Shown in pieces: positions 26,142 through 33,106 of a stretch of 64,000 bases of DNA. Made by a program: the position numbers and the translations under genes. The DNA is from Pseudoalteromonas xiamenensis. GTDB lineage: Bacteria > Pseudomonadota > Gammaproteobacteria > Enterobacterales > Alteromonadaceae. The notes under the pieces were generated by a model, which saw nothing but the letters and a program-made list of their open reading frames with translations, was not told the origin of the DNA and ran no database searches. The stretch covers positions 248,001 through 312,000 of the forward strand of contig NZ_CP099918.1 of assembly GCF_030994125.1 (NCBI RefSeq), written 5' to 3'. Each line of letters begins with the position of its first letter. Within the stretch, counting starts at the first letter, position 1.

Positions 26142-26240
26142 AACTTACCGAGTTATGTTCGAAAAGCCATTTACATGACCAATGCAATAGAAACCGTACA
26201 AGAAAAGTGGCAGCGGTTTTTACAACACAAAACAATTTAA
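26142..26240 (+). pseudogene. IS256-like transposase remnant
   Basis: The frame translates with a VRKAIYMTNAIE segment, close to the R-x-x-I-Y-T-T-N-A-I-E-S signature near the C-terminus of IS256-family transposases. It then jumps to WQRF and a stop, as if the stretch between was deleted. There is no upstream catalytic domain. Confidence 0.5.
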
Positions 26241-26284
26241 CTTATTAATTTAAATGAATTTATTTTACTTATAAAGTAACATGC

Positions 26285-26400
26285 ATGCAAAATGCACTTG
26301 ATGTATTACGTCAGCAGCTAGCGAAGCAAGAAGAAGTCATTGCTCAACTTTAGGCACGTAATAATTACCTCGAATAACAATTCCGACTGGCCTATGGTAT
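26285..26400 (+). pseudogene. IS66-like transposase N-terminal remnant
   Basis: The frame reads LRQQLAKQEEVIAQL, stop (26351), ARNNYLE, stop (26375), QFRLAYG. Without the two stops this resembles the coiled N-terminus of IS66 TnpC proteins, which have a leucine-rich region followed by ARN-x-Y-L-E-x-Q. Two nonsense codons and loss of the remainder mark it as a fossil. Confidence 0.5.
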
Positions 26401-26419
26401 TTCCTGTTTTTAACTCAAG

Positions 26420-26466
26420 TTATTCCCACAAAAAAATTACAAGTTGTAATTTTTTTGTGGGAATAA
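26420..26466. repeat. Perfect 47-bp palindrome
   Basis: Arms of 23 bp (26420-26442 and 26444-26466) are exact reverse complements around a single G at 26443. The outer part is TTATTCCCAC, then a run of seven A, then TTACAA. It lies 62 bp beyond the stop of the leftward deacetylase gene. It could serve as a terminator in either direction, or be the fused ends of a lost mobile element. Confidence 0.85.
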
Positions 26467-26527
26467 GGTTGTTTTATCTCATTAGAACATTTGTTATTAA
26501 TGCTACTGCTAAATTAAACTGCATCAT

Positions 26528-27409
26528 TTAACTTTCTTGATCTTTATTTATTTTATTCATGGTCTTTGTTTTTAGGCCGATTTTATTAGCATATTCAAGA
26601 ATGCTACGCAGTGATTCTTGCGTTATTTGCCATCTATCAGTCCAATCTTCAACAATACAATGAGCTACAAGAACTAAGTTTTTGCCATTGTTTTTTGCAT
26701 TATCCATAGCTATAAAAACACGATCATCCAAATACGCTGTATCCATGCTGACAGAATTATAAAAGAAACCATCATTCAAAAATCCGTTTCTTAAATCTTT
26801 TGTCTTAGGTGTGGAGAATCCTCTCGCTGATTTAAATTCAATTCGGAGAATTTCCAGCATTTCCTGACTATAAACACCGAATGGAAAAGCAAATGATTGC
26901 ACATCTAAACCTGATTCACGCATTGAAATAAGAGTGTCATAGACTTCATTTTTGTACCAATGTGCTAATCCTTCTTTCTCAATCCAAGTATTTGCATTTG
27001 CGTGCCAGTGTGTGTGATGTCCGATTTCATGACCTGCATTTTGTAAAGAAATGAGTTTGCTGCTGAGCTCTTTTTCATATCGGCTCATGAAAAAAGTCGC
27101 TTTAGCATTATATTCTGAAAATATATGCTCTGAATTTAGCCAGCCATCTAAGCAATAACCATCATCGAAGGTCAAAAATAGGCCCCCTTCAGCTTTTTTT
27201 TCAACCTCTTTAATAACTTCTACATTTTTTACTACTTCTTTAATGACTTCAACTTCTTTAATGACTTCAACTTCTTTAATGACTTCAACTTCTTTAATGA
27301 CTTCAACTTCTTTAATGACTTCAACTTCTTTAACAATTTCCTTAGTGTTGTCTTTGTTGCAAGCAGTCAATGAAAGTGCAAAAGCTAGAGGGTAAATCTT
27401 AAACTTCAT
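26528..27409 (-). CDS. Polysaccharide deacetylase (NodB-type) lipoprotein with hexapeptide repeat stalk
   Basis: The 293-residue protein begins with a lipoprotein signal (lipobox LSLTAC). A low-complexity stalk of repeated EVEVIK hexapeptides follows (about residues 20-75), then a NodB homology domain: TFDDGYCLDGW (catalytic and metal Asp pair), HEIGHHTHWH (metal-binding His) and FAFPFGVYS. Such enzymes remove acetyl or related groups from polysaccharides at the cell surface. The repeat stalk is encoded by an 18-bp tandem repeat. The gene is more AT-rich than its neighbours and sits among transposase relics, which suggests acquisition. The start at 27409 is chosen since it places the lipobox correctly; a GTG at 27436 is less likely. 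Confidence 0.8.
   Translation of the reverse strand: MKFKIYPLAFALSLTACNKDNTKEIVKEVEVIKEVEVIKEVEVIKEVEVIKEVEVIKEVVKNVEVIKEVEKKAEGGLFLTFDDGYCLDGWLNSEHIFSEYNAKATFFMSRYEKELSSKLISLQNAGHEIGHHTHWHANANTWIEKEGLAHWYKNEVYDTLISMRESGLDVQSFAFPFGVYSQEMLEILRIEFKSARGFSTPKTKDLRNGFLNDGFFYNSVSMDTAYLDDRVFIAMDNAKNNGKNLVLVAHCIVEDWTDRWQITQESLRSILEYANKIGLKTKTMNKINKDQES
27236..27325. repeat. Five perfect 18-bp tandem repeats inside the deacetylase gene
   Basis: The unit TTCTTTAATGACTTCAAC (plus strand) occurs five times without a mismatch, with degenerate copies on both sides. Being a multiple of three, copy changes would lengthen or shorten the EVEVIK stalk without shifting frame. Confidence 0.9.
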
Positions 27410-27753
27410 ATAAAATCCATTTTTTAAGGAATACACCTATTAATGGTACAGAAAATTTATCTGTTTAGGAAGTTGGCTTGTTGATTATTTTAAAATTGTA
27501 TCCCTTTATCTCTTTATTGTGTTATTTGCAATTTTTAAGTGGTATTCTACTACTGTGCCCTATTTTCTTCACACCATTATTGTCGTTTTTCATTTATAGT
27601 TTGGCGTTTGTTATCTTAGTAAAATATTTAATTAGTCAACAATGAAAATCACTTAATTTATTTATCTTCTTGATGATCTAAACGACCTTACTATCCTCAT
27701 TTTGCAAGGTTTGCATTTTCACCCTTCAAAACCTTGCAAAATGGAGATTAAAG
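27410..27753. other. AT-rich intergenic region with IS end
   Basis: No gene is supported. The right end holds the left-end hairpin of the truncated IS5-like element (27698-27743); the remainder is AT-rich and should include the promoter for the leftward deacetylase. Confidence 0.5.
27698..27743. repeat. Inverted repeat ahead of the IS5-like transposase
   Basis: CATTTTGCAAGGTTT (27698-27712) and its exact complement (27729-27743) flank a 16-nt spacer directly before the transposase start, as expected for a subterminal structure of an insertion sequence end. Confidence 0.7.
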
Positions 27754-28179
27754 ATGAAGCCAAAAGCGACCAACCATACATCACAAAAGCAACTGCTCGC
27801 GGTCGAATTGATTGACCCCGTGGCGCCCAACCATGAACTGGTTAAATTGGCAAATATCATTGATTGGCAGCGTTTAGAAGCCGAATTTGGTCAGCTTTAT
27901 AGTGCAGATACTGGCGCATTGGGAAAACCCATTCGGTTACTGGCTGGATTGGAATATCTTAAACAAATTCATAAACTTTCGAATGAAAATACGGTCGCCA
28001 TGTGGTGTAAAAATCCCTATAGGCAGTATTTTTGTGGGATGCAGTTTTTTACTCATCAGATGCCTTGCGACTCCAGCTCGATGATTCGTTTTCGCAAGCG
28101 AATTGGCGAGTACGAAATACCAGGGTCAGGTCTTGAATCGTGCAAAGTCTGCACAAAGCAAAGCCTAACCCCTTACTAA
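27754..28179 (+). pseudogene. IS5-family transposase, truncated
   Basis: The frame starts MKPKATNHTSQKQLLAVELID and contains LVKLANIIDWQRLEAEFG, LGKPIRLLAGLEYLKQ, CKNPYRQYFCG and SSMIRFRKRIGE. These are hallmarks of the N-terminal third of an IS5-family transposase. Similarity ends near 28127, after RKRIGEYE; the remaining residues run into the attC site of the integron and are not transposase. The DDE catalytic core is missing, so the element is inactive. The truncation point lies against the distal end of the cassette array. Confidence 0.75.
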
Positions 28180-28266
28180 ACTCAATCTCAACAACTGCAA
28201 CCACCGCAGCTCATTGGAACTGGAAACGCTAAGCATTGACAATCCCTCTTAAGGCGTTTGTTAGCC
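28163..28266 (-). other. attC site 6, VCR-like (distal end of array)
   Basis: Cores are GCTAAC (leftward reading, 28266 end) and GTTAGGC (28163 end). The body read leftward, AACAAACGCCTTAAGAGGG then GCGTTTCCAGT and GAGTTTAGT, strongly resembles the Vibrio cholerae repeat, but the site is about 104 bp, shorter than the usual 120 or so. It overlaps the last bases of the isochorismatase gene. Confidence 0.85.
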
Positions 28267-28782
28267 CGAAGTTAACGTTGCCGTAGAATTAAGTTCAATA
28301 TTAGGATGCTTAGACAAAGTAAAGCTATGATGAGCGATAATCGAAGGTGCATCCAAATGAGTCTTACTGTGTGTTGTGTGAGCATCTTCTATCAAAGTGA
28401 CTTTGTAGTCTTTGCTTGCAGCACTAAACGCCGTTCTATCAATACAAAAATCTGTTGAATAACCGCATATAAGCACATGCTCAATCCCATTTTTATCTAG
28501 GTACTCTTTTAAATCGGTATTCTGAAACGAATCTGGAGTATTTTTTCGAACCTTGTAGCTGGAAGCATTAATGGTTAAGCCTGAAAACAGTTCCCAAGCA
28601 TCACTTCCTGGTACTAGAACCCCTGGTATTTCGTGCTGTATAAATACAATCTCAATTCCAGACGAGCTAGCGTAACTCAGTAATTTCTCAATGTTACTTA
28701 TTACATTTTCAGATAAATATGGTGGATTAGTTGGCCCAAAAACTCCATTTTGTACATCTACGACTAAAAGTGCGGATTTCAT
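28261..28782 (-). CDS. Cassette 6: isochorismatase-family cysteine hydrolase
   Basis: The 173-residue protein has the complete isochorismatase-like triad: Asp9 (VVDVQNGV), Lys80 (YKVRKNTPDSF) and Cys113 (GYSTDFCIDRT). Family members hydrolyse amides or vinyl ethers such as nicotinamide, N-carbamoyl compounds or isochorismate; the substrate here is unknown. The start at 28782 is fixed by AGGAGG. It is a cassette gene, ending within attC 6 and preceded by attC 5, and probably acquired laterally. No partner gene in the array suggests a pathway. Confidence 0.9.
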   Translation of the reverse strand: MKSALLVVDVQNGVFGPTNPPYLSENVISNIEKLLSYASSSGIEIVFIQHEIPGVLVPGSDAWELFSGLTINASSYKVRKNTPDSFQNTDLKEYLDKNGIEHVLICGYSTDFCIDRTAFSAASKDYKVTLIEDAHTTHSKTHLDAPSIIAHHSFTLSKHPNIELNSTATLTSG

Positions 28783-28797
28783 ATTATATCCTCCTAG

Positions 28798-28881
28798 GCC
28801 TAACGCCCGCAGCACGCGCGGCTTTGTAGTGAAGGCGCAGCCGCAACGAAAAAGCCGTCGCTGTGCCTGCGATTGTTAGCC
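28798..28881 (-). other. attC site 5
   Basis: Core GCTAAC (at the 28881 end) and GTTAGGC (at the 28798 end) bound an 84-bp element with a G+C-rich imperfect dyad. It overlaps the stop of cassette 5 and abuts the ribosome site of cassette 6. Confidence 0.9.
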
Positions 28882-29703
28882 ACGGCCTGGATACCAATAC
28901 AGTTGCGCACCAATATGCCGCCTGACAAAATTACTCAGCAAGCTCCGCACAAGCAATACTTCTCCTGCGTCACTTTCACTTGAAAGTAAATCAGATATTT
29001 GACGCAAATCTACCTGCCAACTCTCATCGCTAACCGCTAGTTCCTTTAGTGATCCATAAAGTAGTCTATTTGATTCTGACATTGAGGTTTTTCTCGCTTC
29101 GCGGAGACGCTCAAAAATGACATTTATATCTGCTTTGGGGGATTTCTCTATTTCACTATGAAGAAAAAAGAAATCGCTACTCTGAGTAAACGTCACATAT
29201 TTATGTAGCTGGGCAATATCTCGTACATCTAGAAAAGGCGTCTTGCATAGCAAACTACCATTATTTGATATTTCTTTGAGATATTCTTTGCTTAGAGTTG
29301 AATTTGTCGCATAAAACGTGGGGTAATTTTTGTCTGCAAGTTCTTTAAGTCTTTCCCACTGATGATAGTCATCTTGATGCCTGCCATCCGAACCCTTAGT
29401 GCTATGCGGGATTTTGAATCGAAGATAGGACTCTTTCCAATCCTCCCATTGCCCAGCACCTCTCGTAGTTAACTCACACGAAAGTTTATATTGAATGAAA
29501 AAATTGCAGCCTTCATGTTCTTCTAAAGCCGGGTGAGGCAACCATGGAAAGTAAAATGCCGAATCCCAGCCAAGCACAAACTCATCAAATAGAGAAGGTA
29601 CATTCGCAAAAGCCCATTCTCCGCGCTCCTCATAAATCAACCTGATAAATGCAGAGTTAACAGCTTGCTGTAGCTGTGATTCAGAAAAATTTGGTTCTAG
29701 CAT
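28876..29703 (-). CDS. Cassette 5: uncharacterised protein
   Basis: The 275-residue soluble protein has no signal peptide or membrane segment. I recognise no family. It contains a segment FFIQYKLSCELTTRGAG with a possible strand-type core, a mid-region rich in Lys and Trp (YHQWERLKELADKNY), and a charged helical C-terminus. The composition is compatible with a nuclease or a nucleic-acid-associated protein, but no catalytic motif is certain. It is one of several uncharacterised cassette genes here; antiphage or stress functions are common for such genes, and that is only a possibility. Confidence 0.6.
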   Translation of the reverse strand: MLEPNFSESQLQQAVNSAFIRLIYEERGEWAFANVPSLFDEFVLGWDSAFYFPWLPHPALEEHEGCNFFIQYKLSCELTTRGAGQWEDWKESYLRFKIPHSTKGSDGRHQDDYHQWERLKELADKNYPTFYATNSTLSKEYLKEISNNGSLLCKTPFLDVRDIAQLHKYVTFTQSSDFFFLHSEIEKSPKADINVIFERLREARKTSMSESNRLLYGSLKELAVSDESWQVDLRQISDLLSSESDAGEVLLVRSLLSNFVRRHIGAQLYWYPGRG

Positions 29704-29716
29704 CGATTTCCTTATG

Positions 29717-29816
29717 GCTAACGCCGCCTTAAGCGGTGAGTAATAGTTGGCTATAATGTGAAGCGAAGCGGAACCGAGCCAACTGTTACGAATCCGACTT
29801 TAAGGCCTTGTTATGA
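29717..29816 (-). other. attC site 4
   Basis: About 100 bp between GGCTAACGCCGCC and GGCCTTGTTATGA, with an internal AGTTGGCT/AGCCAACT dyad, overlapping the stop of the 29811 gene. Confidence 0.9.
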
Positions 29817-30704
29817 GTGTACTACACAGCCCTCTACACTACTTTCATTCAAGGTAAATTCAGCATTAAAATGTTCATTTAAAGCCACTTGAATATCACT
29901 AATAGTTACATTGCTTTTTAGGTATGTAAATCCATGCAAACTCAATGAACCTGACACATCATCCTTTATAGAGAATAAGCTTTCTATTAAATCAACTGCT
30001 TCTAGACTCTGCCAACAAAAGGGAACGACACCAGAGTGAACAAATGTATTAGTCCATGTATTTATTGCTTTCAATAAATCTATACATACAGGGAACTCTA
30101 TAAAGTTAGGATTGCTAGCAAAAAAGTCTAGTAGAGAATTTATTGGAACAAACTTAAACCCACCACCAACTTTCTCAACTTTTTCCAAACCAATCATGTT
30201 TTTTAACTTAATTTCGATAGATTGACGTATTAAAGTTGGCATTGTAGAGAAGTTAAAATTCCTACAAGTTGTTTCAGCTATGTATTTTTTGGTGAAGTAT
30301 GAAAACTTCGCATGCAGAAAAAATTGATGACTTGATAGATAGTTATCACGACGAACTTGATTATCTAAGGCCAAACGGCCGCCTGAAATTTGATCAAGCA
30401 ATGAAACGTCACAAATTAACTCTTGGGTAAGTAACAACAGATCGTTTTCAGTTAGAATTTTTTGATAATATTTGTTGAACTTAGACTCTTCATTAGTAAC
30501 TTTCTCAATTTGATTGCAAGCTGACTTACATTGCGCTTCAAACCAGTCTTCATTTATATCACTACTGTACAAATGAGAAAGGTATTGGTCTGCATTTTTA
30601 TCGTTTAAGTAATTATCCAACTTAACCTTTAAATAAATAAGATTCGACTTACTGTGTTCTAGATTACGCATTGCAATTTTATCCACTTCTTCTGAAATAT
30701 TCAC
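29811..30704 (-). CDS. Cassette 4: uncharacterised helical protein
   Basis: The 297-residue protein is predicted to be mostly helical and soluble. No family is recognised. A segment RQSIEIKLKNMIG and a later WTNTFVHSG recall all-helical HEPN-like proteins, and RDNYLSSH fits the broad R-x4-6-H pattern seen in HEPN ribonucleases, but the pattern is short and could be chance. The base composition is AT-rich relative to the core genes, consistent with an acquired cassette. Confidence 0.55.
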   Translation of the reverse strand: MNISEEVDKIAMRNLEHSKSNLIYLKVKLDNYLNDKNADQYLSHLYSSDINEDWFEAQCKSACNQIEKVTNEESKFNKYYQKILTENDLLLLTQELICDVSLLDQISGGRLALDNQVRRDNYLSSHQFFLHAKFSYFTKKYIAETTCRNFNFSTMPTLIRQSIEIKLKNMIGLEKVEKVGGGFKFVPINSLLDFFASNPNFIEFPVCIDLLKAINTWTNTFVHSGVVPFCWQSLEAVDLIESLFSIKDDVSGSLSLHGFTYLKSNVTISDIQVALNEHFNAEFTLNESSVEGCVVHS

Positions 30705-30720
30705 ATGTGTTTCCTACACT

Positions 30721-30820
30721 CATAACGCCCTCGTTAATGGGCAAAATATTGTTGGCTAAAATGTTGATGAACGAAACACAACCAACTGCATTTTGTCCTA
30801 ATTAAACAGCTTGTTAGGCG
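30721..30820 (-). other. attC site 3
   Basis: About 100 bp from CATAACGCCC to CTTGTTAGGCG, located directly after the stop of the 30814 gene. Confidence 0.9.
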
Positions 30821-31119
30821 ATTTTAAAATACACTATGCTTGCAACTAAAACAAACGCAACATACGCCAAAAATAGAATACCTGCTTGCCTATGTTTATT
30901 TGCAAACTCACATACTATTTCGTTGGAAATACCACGTAATAATTTTGAACCTTTTGGTGATACAAATACTATTGGAATTTTAAAATACTTGGGAGACCCA
31001 AGCTGCTCCCAAACTTTAGGTTCAAGTGTTTTGACCGCTTGATAATATTTATATTCAGCTACCCCAGAACGAAACATTAGAAGAACCCAGATTGAAACGA
31101 GAACAATTGAAACCAACAT
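30814..31119 (-). CDS. Cassette 3: small two-helix membrane protein, UspB-like layout
   Basis: The 101-residue protein has one hydrophobic helix at each end (about 2-19 and 80-100) and a basic central part. The segment LEPKVWEQLGSPKYF followed by KGSKLLRGI resembles the architecture of UspB-type membrane proteins. The match is by layout and a few residues only. It is a cassette gene flanked by attC sites; its function is unknown, and small membrane proteins are frequent in integrons. Confidence 0.6.
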   Translation of the reverse strand: MLVSIVLVSIWVLLMFRSGVAEYKYYQAVKTLEPKVWEQLGSPKYFKIPIVFVSPKGSKLLRGISNEIVCEFANKHRQAGILFLAYVAFVLVASIVYFKIA

Positions 31120-31161
31120 AATTCCTCCAAACTATCAGAAAACACTAAACTAGATAAAACA

Positions 31162-31257
31162 CCTAACGCCCGATTAACGGGTAAAAAATTGTGGGCTAAA
31201 ATTGAGCGAAGCGAATAGCCCGCAAGTTTTTTATCCCTGTTTAATTGCTTGTTATGT
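31162..31257 (-). other. attC site 2
   Basis: From CCTAACGCCC to GCTTGTTATG with an internal GTGGGCTA/TAGCCCGC dyad, overlapping the stop of the 31252 gene. Confidence 0.9.
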
Positions 31258-31620
31258 GTTTTTATCACCTTTACTAAAGTAAAAAGTGGTGATACTCCCT
31301 ATTAATGTACCAGCGAATGCTAAAAATGCTGAAAAATTAGGGTTGTTGGAAAAAGCTAGAACGGTTACACAGATTAATAAAACAAAAACTATAGTCATTG
31401 CAAGAAGCGGCTTAGTGCGCTTATTTATTCTTTCTGTAAGTGGCTCCGATTGACCTAAACCACCACAAGTCCCACAAGCTAGTCCTATATATGTTTGACT
31501 CCGTTTTAGCTCATGATACTTTGCACAAGCAATACAGCTGGACTCCTTTTCACCTGATGTACATGTCCCTGTTTCATTACAATGCTTGCAAGGGTGCAAG
31601 TTAGATTTAATATCGCTCAT
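31252..31620 (-). CDS. Cassette 2: zinc-ribbon membrane protein
   Basis: The 122-residue protein has an N-terminal cysteine-rich segment with CKHCNETGTC, SCIAC and CGTCGGLG. These are CxxC(xG) knuckles like the DnaJ zinc-binding domain. Two membrane helices follow (about 72-90 and 96-113). It looks like a membrane-anchored zinc ribbon, but no enzymatic domain is present. It is a typical small integron cassette gene of unknown role. Confidence 0.7.
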   Translation of the reverse strand: MSDIKSNLHPCKHCNETGTCTSGEKESSCIACAKYHELKRSQTYIGLACGTCGGLGQSEPLTERINKRTKPLLAMTIVFVLLICVTVLAFSNNPNFSAFLAFAGTLIGSITTFYFSKGDKNT

Positions 31621-31644
31621 GATGCTCCTTCATCTGACTAAACA

Positions 31645-31757
31645 CATAACGCCGCAATAAGCCGGCGGTAATACGGAACGCCTTTTGTGTTAGGTTGGGC
31701 ACAGAGAAACACAAAAGGCGTGGAGTGTTGGCGCTCGGCTTGATTGCTTTGTTATGC
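31645..31757 (-). other. attC site 1 (nearest to attI)
   Basis: About 113 bp between CATAACGCC and GCTTTGTTATGC, with an exact 11-bp internal dyad CGCCTTTTGTG/CACAAAAGGCG. Confidence 0.9.
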
Positions 31758-31758
31758 A

Positions 31759-32394
31759 TCACTTTAACTGCGGTACGCCATCGATATTCTCCAGCCACTT
31801 ATTTATAGCAGCCTTTTGTTTTTCGGATATTTTTCCTTTTGAAACGATGGTATTTCTTACTCCAACTAAAAAATCCGTTTTATTTTTAGGCAGCTTTGCT
31901 ATTCCTGCATCAATCCAGAACAAATAGTTGTAGATTCTTTGTAGTACCGCTGGACTTAGATTTTCTGGCGCTTTAGATGCAATATTATTTATATGTCTAA
32001 CGTCGGAATCCGATAACCCTTGAGAATTATGCTTTTCATAGTACTCTTTTAGCATCGAATATGAACATTTAAGTTCATCCACAAGTTTATTCTCTCGTAG
32101 CATTAAGTACTCGATTGCACTCTTTTCTGGATTTTCGGTAGTAGCCCCACCTTGCCCGCCAGGGCCTCCACCCATATGAACATTAGTAGCTAAAGTAAAT
32201 TTAGTTAAATCAGGAATTCCTGAAGTTGAGCCTTCCCCAGCATTATTTATTGCACAAGTAGGACCTGCATAAAATAACTCTCCAGTCTCTAGATCCTTTA
32301 AAACATATGCCTTAAGAGAGGTTAAATACTGAGGACAGAAATCACATTTTCTAGTGGTTTCCGTTAGATCCCTCCTGATTACTTGATATGGCAC
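31759..32394 (-). CDS. Cassette 1: uncharacterised protein with a CxxC start, GTG-initiated
   Basis: The 211-residue protein starts with a CDFC/CAINN segment (TRKCDFCPQYL then YAGPTCAI), suggesting a small zinc-binding fold, followed by a Gly-rich linker (GGGPGGQGG) and a helical C-terminus ending in a segment like ISEKQKAAINKWLENI. No family is recognised. The GTG at 32394 is chosen because AAGGAGG lies four bases before it; the longer frame from 32433 crosses the attI recombination core and lacks a ribosome site. It is the first cassette of the array and so the most likely to be expressed from the integron promoter. Confidence 0.65.
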   Translation of the reverse strand: MPYQVIRRDLTETTRKCDFCPQYLTSLKAYVLKDLETGELFYAGPTCAINNAGEGSTSGIPDLTKFTLATNVHMGGGPGGQGGATTENPEKSAIEYLMLRENKLVDELKCSYSMLKEYYEKHNSQGLSDSDVRHINNIASKAPENLSPAVLQRIYNYLFWIDAGIAKLPKNKTDFLVGVRNTIVSKGKISEKQKAAINKWLENIDGVPQLK

Positions 32395-32708
32395 AATACC
32401 TCCTTGGGTGCATAACATTTTATTCGTGCGCATGCGCGTTTACCTCGTTGGACCAGTGAAAACGCGCACAGTTAACTATCTGTATGCAAAGAACTTATCA
32501 GCATTCTGCTAAATATACCATCTGGAAAAATGCGCATGCGCGTTTCCCAAACCTATTATCTCAAATCGCAAATAAATAACTTTTTGATAAGATTAAAGTA
32601 AATTAATTAGTAACTGTAAAAACGCGCAAAAATTTTTCATTATTTCCCTTGATATCCGAGAATTTCAAATAGCACTATATACACAGCCCTGTAAGGTGCG
32701 GAGTTATC
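32395..32708. other. attI-like region with integron promoter area
   Basis: This 314-bp gap separates the first cassette from the integrase start. It holds the recombination core GCATAAC (32410-32416), two direct copies of GCGCATGCGCGTTT (32428-32441 and 32532-32545) and two inverted AAACGCGC motifs (32459-32466, 32619-32626). It should contain the attI site and the promoters for the cassettes and intI. No LexA site could be confirmed. Confidence 0.7.
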
Positions 32709-32972
32709 ATGAGTCCAAAAAGCCCAATTCTGAAAGGTCTTCAGGAAGAAATACGTATGCGTGGTTACAGCATTAGAACAAAAAACTACCTATATTGGAT
32801 TCAGGCATTCATTAACTTTCACCACAAGCGCCACCCTGAGACAATGGGAACGGAAAATGTCAGCGCCCTTTCGAAACCCAGTAGCATTACTATAATAGGG
32901 TCAACAGAAGCTAAAAAAGTTGGTTGCACATCACACTGCAGAATCGAAGTGGCAGAAGCGAGTTACGGCTGA
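32709..32972 (+). pseudogene. intI: Integron integrase intI, truncated
   Basis: The N-terminal 50 or so residues (SPKSPILKGLQEEIRMRGYS, then YLYWIQAFINFHHKRHPETMG) match the SAM-like N-terminal domain of integron integrases. The frame diverges after about residue 50 into unrelated sequence and stops at residue 87; the catalytic tyrosine-recombinase domain is absent. It is divergent from the cassettes, as in functional integrons, so it is a decayed intI. Confidence 0.8.
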
Positions 32973-33000
32973 AGATCCACAATTGGCACACCGAAGACGG

Positions 33001-33033
33001 TCAGATTTGATTTAACTCCAGCTTTCAAATCTG
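33001..33033. terminator. Hairpin after the integrase remnant
   Basis: Exact 10-bp arms (TCAGATTTGA and complement) with a 13-nt loop mark the right border of the integron area. Bases 32973-33100 hold no intact gene, though a stretch in frame encodes ESKWQKRVTAEDPQLAHRRR, which I cannot assign. Confidence 0.55.
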
Positions 33034-33106
33034 ACACATCCCTATGGTAATCACCTTTATTCAAGGAAATTTGTTACACTAAACTCACTTACCCGCCATC
33101 GGAATT

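Larger units (their letters stand above)
25838..26527. other. Insertion-sequence graveyard between the kinase and the deacetylase
   Basis: No intact gene is supported. The stretch contains relics of two unrelated transposases (26142-26240 and 26285-26400) and a perfect long palindrome (26420-26466). The part 25838-26140 shows nothing I can name. Confidence 0.6.
28163..32972 (-). mobile_element. Inactive integron: six-cassette array, attI region and broken integrase
   Basis: All six genes from 32394 to 28261 run leftward, each followed at its stop codon by a 84-113 bp site that starts with (G)GCTAAC- or TAACA-type and ends with GTTAGGC-type core sequences and has internal imperfect dyads: the layout of integron gene cassettes with attC sites. 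A truncated integron integrase starts on the opposite strand at 32709, as expected for intI beside attI. Because the integrase is broken the array should now be fixed unless an integrase acts in trans. It lies next to IS relics. Confidence 0.9.

Noticed and set aside
26054..26248. Plus-strand short frame over the transposase relics
   Set aside because: A different frame carries the recognisable transposase motif; this one does not.
27236..27325. CRISPR array
   Set aside because: The 18-bp units are contiguous with no spacers and lie inside a coding frame, so this is a protein repeat.
32684..32700. Possible LexA box before intI (ATATACACAG-like)
   Set aside because: Integron integrase genes are often LexA-controlled, but the spacing and left half do not match CTGT-N8-ACAG, so it was not annotated.
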